A DNA stretch of 64,000 nucleotides from Spirodela intermedia (lineage: Eukaryota; Streptophyta; Magnoliopsida; Alismatales; Araceae). The notes under the pieces are model-generated. The model ran no database searches and was not told the origin of the DNA. It was given only the letters and a program-made list of their open reading frames with translations. How positions within the stretch are numbered: the first letter of the stretch is position 1; every line of letters begins with the position of its first letter. This document shows positions 56,111 to 64,000 of this stretch, piece after piece. The DNA lies in assembly GCA_902729315.2 (NCBI GenBank), contig CACVBZ020000001.1, forward strand, positions 62,001 through 126,000. The letters are read 5' to 3'. The position numbers were made by a program, and so were the translations under genes.

Positions 56111-59100
56111 AACCCCTACCTCGGTGCAAATTTTGCAGCCTGCGGACCGCCACTGGACGGCTGGGATATAGTGAGCGTCAATGGATGAAGCAATTCACAT
56201 TGGCTCGCTGTTGCCCGTAGACTGTCGTGAACACAAGGATATTCACCAGACTTTCAGATCCCTCGCGGAAGACTTTCGACTTATTTCTCAAATATGTAGA
56301 TATTCAAGTCACCTTTCTCAAATATGTCGAAATTTAAATCTCCTGTTTTGAAATAACATAGGTATTTCAAAAATAATTAAAGCGGCCATTATCCAATAAT
56401 TTCAGCAACAACTCGATCAGTAGTGTCACGAAATCAGTTAAATTTTATCTGCCATTAGAAGTGGCCGACAGTAAGCTAGTACTAAAATATGATTGGTTAT
56501 CAAAGTTTATGCAAGCTAACCCAGCTATCTGATTTTGATAGGTTCCCATGATCGAATGAATCTATGAGGCCTGATAAAAGATAAGCACGAATAAATTAAT
56601 ATTCACTTATTCTACAAAAATGATTGAATTGTAGGATCCAAGCCACTTTATCCAAGCAATTACCAAATGGAAAACGAGATTAACCTAAGATTGGAGCACA
56701 TTCATGCTTTGGAAATTCATGATGCCTAAATGTTGTCAGCGGAACATGAAGAAATTAGAATAGCTTCTTTGGGCATCACAAAAAGCATAGACTCTGAATT
56801 TTTGTTTCTATTGGATGATAGTAATTCATGTGAAATTTTGACTCGTGTCTTAATTATGAAGGTGATCATTGAATTTTAATGGAACGTTGTTTTAATAGTT
56901 TCTCTTCTCTACAGTGTTGTGATGTTAGCATACATCCTAAGAGACAGCATTTCCCATTGAAAATTCATAAAATGATCAATGTCTTCACGATTAGTTCGTT
57001 CAAAATCAGTTCATGCATATATTTGATTTGCAATGAACATACTCAAAAATATTTAAATTTCCTTTATCAAATTCAATTTATGAGCTTACTAGGATGTACT
57101 TTGTTTTTTATTTAAAATTTGATGTAATCTAAAGACTTCAAGAGCATAGGACTCATGTTGAAAAACAGTTGGCTATTTCATAAATATATTCATTGACAAT
57201 TCAGATCTAGTGACAGCGAATAGTTTTGAAAATAATTTTACATCTATTTAAGAAAATAACATTTATTCATATTTATCAATTATTTAAACCTTGTATTATC
57301 CTTTATGCATGCTTGCCATGCATGTCGTATGCCTCTACATGTGCACTGCACATTGCGGTGCCTTGTGTCATGGGCCTCTGTTTGTGCATTGCATGTGCCA
57401 TCATGCATTGTGCTAGGTCACTACCATGTCACATCATGCAATCATTGTGCCATCTCATGTTAATGGCTTCAAGGTTAATGAGATGCTCCCTTGAACATCC
57501 TTTTGTGATGGCAGAATCAACTACTTTTGCCATGCACACACATACCATGTTTGGGCCAATGCATGCACCTACATGTAGATCATAGTACAAGGTTCACATG
57601 CACCTTTCATGAACCTCAATACAACCTACAAGTGTCTTGTGTCTAACCATACCTTATGCAAGCCTCTATTGGTTGTGCATGTTGCACCAATGATACTTCT
57701 GTGGGCATGATTTGTTGTGTCAAAATGATGGTTGTGCATGGATCTCAATGCAGCCTCATGCACAAATTAGGGTTTCACTCCCAAAACATCATTCCTCCAA
57801 TGAAGAGTGTCGCATTGAGTCCTTGGGCCTTATCAGTGGTCAATCTCAAGTGCTTTATATATACATTTGAATGTTATTGCTTATTAAATCATATTACAAA
57901 ACAAGATTCTACTTTAGTCCAAGCTTTGAGCATCTAAAAGTTTATTGAGTAAAAAGTTATTCATTCAACTATAAGACTTATTCAAAAATACTCATTCGTT
58001 AATCTTGCATGTTTACATGTAAAGATACTTAAGGTAGTATTAGTAATAAGAGAAAAAAAAAGTTGTTGCATGTGTCTAGTGTTGTGAAATAGACCCCTAA
58101 AATCTATCATGTAAATAAATTAACTGATATTATTGATTTCAGCAGTTGTTTTCTTAAAGAGAATGGTGAAAACTATGGGTAGGAACCTTTAAAGAAGTGT
58201 CTCTCGTTGACAAGGAAATAGTGAGCCAACTTGAGTTTGTTGACTCAATGTGTATCTAGGCTTATGTCACTGTACTTTAGTGCAGCATAAGAAAAAACAT
58301 TAAAAACCTTGGAAAAGGGTAGAAACTTAAAATAATTAATTCAACCCCTCCTACTCACACCCTATATAGCCTACCTTGAGTGCAATGGTTCTTAGTGGCT
58401 AGAGGACCATTGGTTGTTTGAGTGGTGGTAGGCATTAGGGAGAGACAAGGGGAGAGGCACATTGCCACTTGAAAGAGAGGCATTGATGCTTGGGACAAGG
58501 TGAGATGTATGATGATACTCAAAGGGGAGGGAGGGAGAAGAACATTAGAGATCATGTACCCAAGTGGGGACATGCCAGGATGCACCTCTAGTACTTGATG
58601 GGGTTGAGAGATGGATTATAGAAGTGAGCAAGAATAGGACAACTTTTCAATGATGTCAATGAGTGGTAGAGAGATAGTGTGGATTCAAATCACAATACGG
58701 TTTAGAGAGACATTTGAGCACCCATGACAAAGTGTCAAATTGTGGAATGATTAGCAAAAGTTAGGAAGGATGAGTTAGCCTTTATTGTAAATCTTCACAT
58801 AAATTAACCTTGATCAAATTATTTACTATTGATGGAGTGTGAAGAGGCGACTCCCTAATTTTGAGGTAGTTTAGAAGGACATAAAAAACCAAGAGAAATG
58901 ACAAGAATCATCTCTAAATCTAGTAATCAGTGAGGACTTGAAACTAATTAACTTTTTATTTGTTTTATAAAAATATTGTTATGTTGATATTGTTATCAAA
59001 TATGTAAAGGAACTGATTGATAATGCTGATGCCACATTGGATTTCTCTAAACATGTGTATACCTAATCTACACACACACATTCTCTCTCTCTTTCTTTCT

Positions 59101-59439
59101 CTCTCAATCTATGTACACGTGAGTAATTACACTAGGGTTAGTTGGGTCTAATAATTGCTAATCTAGGAATCTCGAGATATCATGAGCTTATGGCATTTAC
59201 TCTTGACTATTCTTCTTCGCCCTTAGTCTATAACTCTAGTAGTCTTCTAGGATTTAGAGCCATGTTCTCATGGCACATGGCCGCATTATTAGTCTCATCC
59301 ATTTATCAGGTTAAATGTTGTGACAAGCACGAAGCATCTTAGTTATTGGGGGTGTAAAATCGAATTTTTAATGTTGCAAATGAAGTTAATAGTTTTAAAG
59401 TCGAGTATGCTCACGTTACTTAAGCTCACTTGAATTTGA
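56111..59439. other. Intergenic region between PPR and SUVH genes
   Basis: AT-rich with no supported gene. 57300-57660 is rich in CATG/TGCA words and gives a Cys/His/Met-rich frame (57226-57585) that looks like simple-sequence coding noise. A (CA)n(TC)n microsatellite lies at 59071-59104. Confidence 0.4.
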
Positions 59440-59501
59440 AGAGTGAATTATTTTTTCCCATTCAAGACCGCTTTTCTTTTCCCGCCCGGCGAGAGCGAGC
59501 G

Positions 59502-59537
<36 letters not shown>

Positions 59538-60541
59538 TGGCGCACGGGAGGGACGACAGTGAAGGCGCCTCCCTTCCCATCCTCGAGAGCCTTTATCACC
59601 TCTCTCCCCACGGCACTCTTCTTTTTCTCTTCTCCATTTCAATAGTCGATCTGATCCACCAAGTCTGTTTTCCTCCACCTCTCGCAGCAGTCCAATTGGT
59701 GGGCTTCGCTTCTCAAGGGCGTGTCATCTGTTTTCTCCTTCTCTATCGTTCTCATCTTTGTCGTTACGCGCTCCAGTTGATCGTATATTTTTTTAAAATT
59801 AGAGCATCATATTTTCTTGTTTTTAATATCTCAGCCGAATTTTAGTTCTCAACTAAAACTGATTTTATTCAGGGTTCGGATCGTTTTTCTGGCCTTCACC
59901 TTTCCTTTCCTTGCTTTATTCATTCTTTGGTCGTTTTAAGCTTCTATCGGTGTATGCTCTGAGAAGCAGCTTGTTCATATTGAAACCAAACCACGGTTTG
60001 GATGATTATTGTTTGCCTGTCTCTCTTTGCCTTTTCTCACTCTGCTCAAGCATTTTCAATGTTTATTAGAGTCTTACATTGTTTTCTTAATATAATGGTA
60101 ATTTTTTTTACTCTGCTCAAGCTTTAAGTTGGACGTCGTTTTTCTAGCTTAGTAAAATAATGGTAATTTTTTTGATCTTTTTCCTCGCCCATATAACATA
60201 ATCAACAATAAGTTGATTTGCATGTGAGGTGACATGTTTAATGAAGTTTCATGGAAATAGAAAGTATGTGTTTCCTATAGCGCACACAATGTCAATTAGT
60301 TTTGAGTAATATGAGACAAACTTTTTAGCAGTATTATTACTTTCATTTATTAGAGAAAATGTGAAAAATCTATGTGAGTTCCTTTGGTTGACCTACTTAA
60401 GTGCTGTAAATTTCCCTCCCCCTCCCTCCCCCACAGCTTATATGTGTGTTTCTTTTTTATTCATCTTTATTAGTTCTGTGAACTTGTTCTTCTTTTATTT
60501 ATAGACAAGAATTCCTTATGATTGTTGGTTCTTTCCTCTAG
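59440..60541 (+). promoter_or_regulatory. Likely promoter, leader and leader intron of the SUVH gene
   Basis: A GC-rich patch with a GAGCGAGC then (GA)n run (59494-59533) and CT-rich DNA is typical of a plant 5' leader. TTTCCTCTAG at 60532-60541 is a good splice acceptor directly before the start codon at 60542, so the leader is probably spliced. The donor was not pinned down. Confidence 0.5.
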
Positions 60542-63009
60542 ATGGTAGAAGCTGCTGTTCAGTTTTCTCCCACAAAACCGCCTGGGCAGTGGGGAGGGGA
60601 AGCTAAGGAGCAGAATCCGGCTTCTATTGCTACCATGATGAGTACATCTTCATGTGTTGAAAAGATATTTAATACAGCCTCTGGAGGGAGGAGGTCTAGC
60701 CCTAGATTTGTAAATAAAAGCCTCGAACTTGTTGAAAGGAACTTGACAACTAGTATAATAAAAAGAAATGAAAGGAAAAGACAAAGACTAGATGATGAAA
60801 AGGAAGAATCTGAAGTGTCTATTGTTCCTGCAAAAAATGTGGCGAATGGAATTGAAGCAAGCAAGGGCAGTCCTGCTCAAATTGCACCTGGGACGAATGC
60901 TCATTATTTGGTGGTGAAAACATTGAGAACTTTTAACAGACACTATCTTCACTTTGTTCAGGTGTGTATCCACATGTTGAATATACTAGCTCTTTGTTTG
61001 AGAAACTTGGAGGTCGTCATTAATTTATTGGCGTTTCTTGTATCTTGATTGCTTCCATATCATTTCAGATTAGAAGCTATGATTACTGTAGCCCTTTTAC
61101 TTCAACTACTTGTCATTTTTAGATTTCTCAGATAGCTTTCTAATCAATTGGGCCTTGTTCAATACAACTGAGGGTATGATTGACATGTTAGGACCCGGGA
61201 GGGGAAGTTGCTTTTCAGAACAAAAAGCTCATCTTGAATGGGGTTCAATAACCAGCTTGCTTAGACTTTTCCAGAGATTTGTTTTGACACAGTCATTTTT
61301 TAACATACTCTCATACAGCTGGCAATCTGGTTCATGCCTCCTGTGACATAAAGGTGAAGGGTTTTTTACAGTTGGTAACGGATACAGTTTACTTCAAATC
61401 AATGACTATTTAAGACATTTTCTTGTTCGGACTCATGATTAAACCACGAATACATGCTTGTGGTAATCATTGCTGTTTTTGAGAAACAAATGAGGTGAAA
61501 AACCTCAGGTTATTAAAAATTACCTCGTGAATTATAAATTGCCAGTTTTAGAAAGTCAGTTGTCTAAAATTTTATGTTAGACCTCGTCATGGCAGGATTT
61601 GTGACAATTTGTTTTCCAGGAATGTTAACTATGCCAAAGGAAAGTATGAATAAAACCCTGAATTCTCCTGTCCGTGTCTTATTTGATTTAGTGTTTGATG
61701 GAAAGCAAAACCCCTATTTGAAATATTTTTAAAGCTGTTTAGGTATCCATTGAGTCAAATGTCAGGAGAAATACTTTTGGTAAACATTATATTGGTGAGA
61801 GAGACCAGGTAATCATGGCAACCAAGATGTGTGAATTGGAAGTTTGAAGAAATTCGTTTAGTATTTGTCGTGCTTGAAATTTACCATCATGTGAATATTT
61901 TCTTTTAAGTCGTAGTAAAGTATGAATACTTTATTTTATTCACTTTTCTGTAAAAATCAATAGTAGTGCACATCCAGTAACTATCAAATATAAGGGAAGT
62001 GACATATAAATCTATTTTGGGCAGCTTGGGGAAACCCTTTATGCAACACCTATAGTGTAAGCAATGCTAATTGTGCAAGGTACCAAAAATGACTGAATCT
62101 TACAAACTTATTGCAAATACTGTGTAGGTTATGCGGACTACACAAAATTCCTCAAACTACAGAATTCTGCTAAACAAAATGTCTCTCATCCTATTCATCC
62201 GATCCATTTCTGATATACTGTTTGTGACAATATTCTTTTTTTTTGTAGAAACTGTTTTTCCAAAAGCTGTCTAGACAGAAAAATTAATATTGTCGGTTAC
62301 TTTCAATGAAAACATAAGGGTTAAATGGTCATAGCTCCCTGAGACAAATAATACTATGGACCACACTATTTAAAAATTTTCCTTACCTAGTGAATAATCC
62401 ATGTTGCCTGTCATGATGATGCCAATTTATCTCCTTGAATGAGTCACAGTCTATTAATTATCTAGCCATTATGGCACAAAATTACGTAAAGTTTGTATGA
62501 TTCGTTGTGATATTCATTTTATTTGAAAGCTATTCTTAGTTTTTTTAGCTGCTAATTGATTTATATATATTTATACATATACTGGAAATTATTTATACAT
62601 ATACTGGGAATCTCAATTCTCCTCTGCGTATGATAAGGGAAATTATTTTTGCTTTGGACCACACAAAAAATTTGCTGTAAACTCTGTGTAGGGTTCTTTG
62701 ATTTTTCTTCTCTTGATGCACAATGGAATCCTCAGAATATGAGACATTTGGTGGTTAGCTCCTTGCATCTTCTCTTTTCATATGTCAAGCAATTTGAGGA
62801 TTCTTTAAAGTCATGTTTCTCAATTCCAGACTGGATTTCGTATATTTCTGCTGCTGTTATTGTTATTACTATATTCGTTACTCTTTTATCTTGGCAACTT
62901 TTATTGTTACTGTTAGATGGGGAGATATCTTCGTTGCTATCTTTGTAATGTTATGCAGGAAGAAGAACAAAGGGTTCGGGGTATAGTTGTGAATGCATCA
63001 ATGTTGAAG
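60542..63009 (+). CDS. SUVH-family H3K9 methyltransferase, N-terminal exons
   Basis: Exon 60542-60961 (140 codons, MVEAAVQFSPTK to HYLHFVQ) is followed by GTGTGT. Exon 62959-63009 (17 codons, EEEQRVRGIVVNASMLK) follows TTATGCAG and ends at GTAAGC. The spliced junction LRTFNRHYLHFVQEEEQRV is the conserved helix that precedes the SRA (YDG) domain in plant SU(VAR)3-9 homologues. RRSSPRF early in the protein and multiple introns fit KRYPTONITE/SUVH4 better than the intron-poor SUVH5/6. Such proteins bind methylated cytosine through SRA and methylate histone H3 lysine 9 through SET; both domains would lie beyond the right edge. A 2-kb first coding intron separates the two exons. Subfamily assignment is tentative. 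Confidence 0.78.
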
Positions 63010-64000
63010 GTAAGCTTGTCTTGCCAAACACATTTTGTAAACGGGAGAAAAACTCTAATGGTTTTTTCATACTGGGGAGGCAGAAAAACAAGAATGCATT
63101 CAGTTCATCAAAAAAGGATCTAGAACTTCAGAATCCAACACAATGTAACTTTTATTTTTTTTAGAATTATTTTCACTGTTGACCATTAGACTCATGGATT
63201 TATAATAGTTCATTCACTGGTGATCGAACATCAATGATATTACCCAAAGGTGTTGTAAAATAGTCAGTAATAAATTTTTTGCTTCAGCTTTTCAGTGCTC
63301 TCTTAATTTTACCTACTATTTTTCTGTGTCGGGTTTTGGGAATAGTATTGTACCAATTTATCAAAGGCATATTTAATTAGTGAACATTTATTGATTTTTG
63401 TTGGTGTACATAGTTTAATGTGTGAGAGGGAACCATTGATATGCATGGTGGTGGTAAGATAGAAAGTAGAAAACGGCCATCATGCTGTTATCCTTTTCAC
63501 TCTGATTTTTGAATTGCAGCTCTACCCTATTTAAACTGGATGTGTCTTTGGGATTGGGTAGTTTCCAAACATTATTTACCCTCTTTTCTCATTTTTCATT
63601 CTATGATGAACAGTCTTTCTAATGTGAATGTATGACTGAAAAACAAGTTCAGTAATAGGTTTGTTGACCATTTGAGTTTTAATTCTGGAGTTACCTTCTC
63701 TGCTTTGTAGCTGTCTATTTTTTAATAACGTCCAAAGAAAATATCTAGATTTACTCTATAAAAGTTCTTCCATTTTTTAGAAGAATTAAATTCTTTGTAA
63801 ACTTTGTTTATTTTTCTTGGATCATTTTTATGTAGAAGTCAGTGTTTCGAAAAACTTTCATTGGTTTGGTAACTGTAGACCATGTTTGATGGTCTAATAT
63901 GACTCATCTTTTGTATGGAAACTTATACGTTAGTTTCCTTCTCTTTCCTTTGGCAAGGACATCCCTAAATTTTATTTTTTATATGCTGTATTCTATGGCT
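63010..64000 (+). other. SUVH intron 2 and possible further exon
   Basis: Mostly AT-rich intron. A possible 61-bp exon at 63084-63144 (after GGCAG, before GTAACT) would read KNKNAFSSSKKDLELQ in frame, but the acceptor has a poor pyrimidine tract and this segment was not recognised in the family. No SRA coding is seen before 64000. Confidence 0.35.

Noticed and set aside
57226-57585. 119-codon Cys/His/Met-rich frame
   Set aside because: It is built from repeated CATG and TGCA words, with no recognised domain, and it is AT-rich on both sides.
1-64000. CRISPR arrays or bacterial-type operons
   Set aside because: The window is plant nuclear DNA with introns and LTR retrotransposons; no spaced short direct repeats were seen.

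Overview
This window is nuclear DNA of a flowering plant, most likely a monocot. About the first 48 kb is a nest of LTR retrotransposons. The last 12 kb holds three ordinary plant genes. Two of these genes have very GC-rich coding exons inside AT-rich flanks, which is typical of commelinid monocots. The species cannot be named from the sequence alone.

Region 1 (1-48166) is dominated by one Ty3/gypsy family of the Athila type. Its LTRs are about 1.63 kb, run TGATAAG...CGTCA in sense orientation, and occur 14 times. Two elements still have both LTRs. Element 1 (6804-17192, minus strand, TSD ATTTC) has an uninterrupted 1430-codon protease-RT-RNase H-integrase frame. Element 3 (30888-41241, plus strand, TSD CTCAC) is full length but broken. 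Element 2 (20658-24640, minus strand) has one LTR and ends in a junction with an inverted piece of its own 3' region. The other copies are solo or cut LTRs, many inserted into another LTR of the same family: C in B in A, element 1 in D, F in E, I in H. Matching 5-bp target duplications let most of these be unpicked. Older hosts for the insertions are a diverged Athila-like relic (4138-6353, continuing after 18391) and a probable Ty1/copia LTR around 26.6-30.5 kb.

Region 2 (48167-52842) is AT-rich intergenic DNA with one decayed piece of the same retrotransposon family.

Region 3 (53043-64000) holds a four-exon Mpo1-like (DUF962) 2-hydroxy fatty acid dioxygenase gene on plus, a single-exon E-class pentatricopeptide repeat gene on minus ending tail-to-tail 272 bp away, and the start of a SUVH-family (KRYPTONITE/SUVH4-like) H3K9 methyltransferase gene on plus that runs off the right edge. 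These three genes are not obviously related in function.

The most unusual signal is inside the LTRs. On their antisense strand, most carry a match to the plant snRNA upstream sequence element (RTCCCACATCG) placed 24-25 nt before TATATA, the spacing of Pol III (U6-type) snRNA promoters. Downstream is a GC-rich segment ending in a hairpin and a T-run. This suggests a possible Pol III antisense RNA from the LTR; it is inference and untested.
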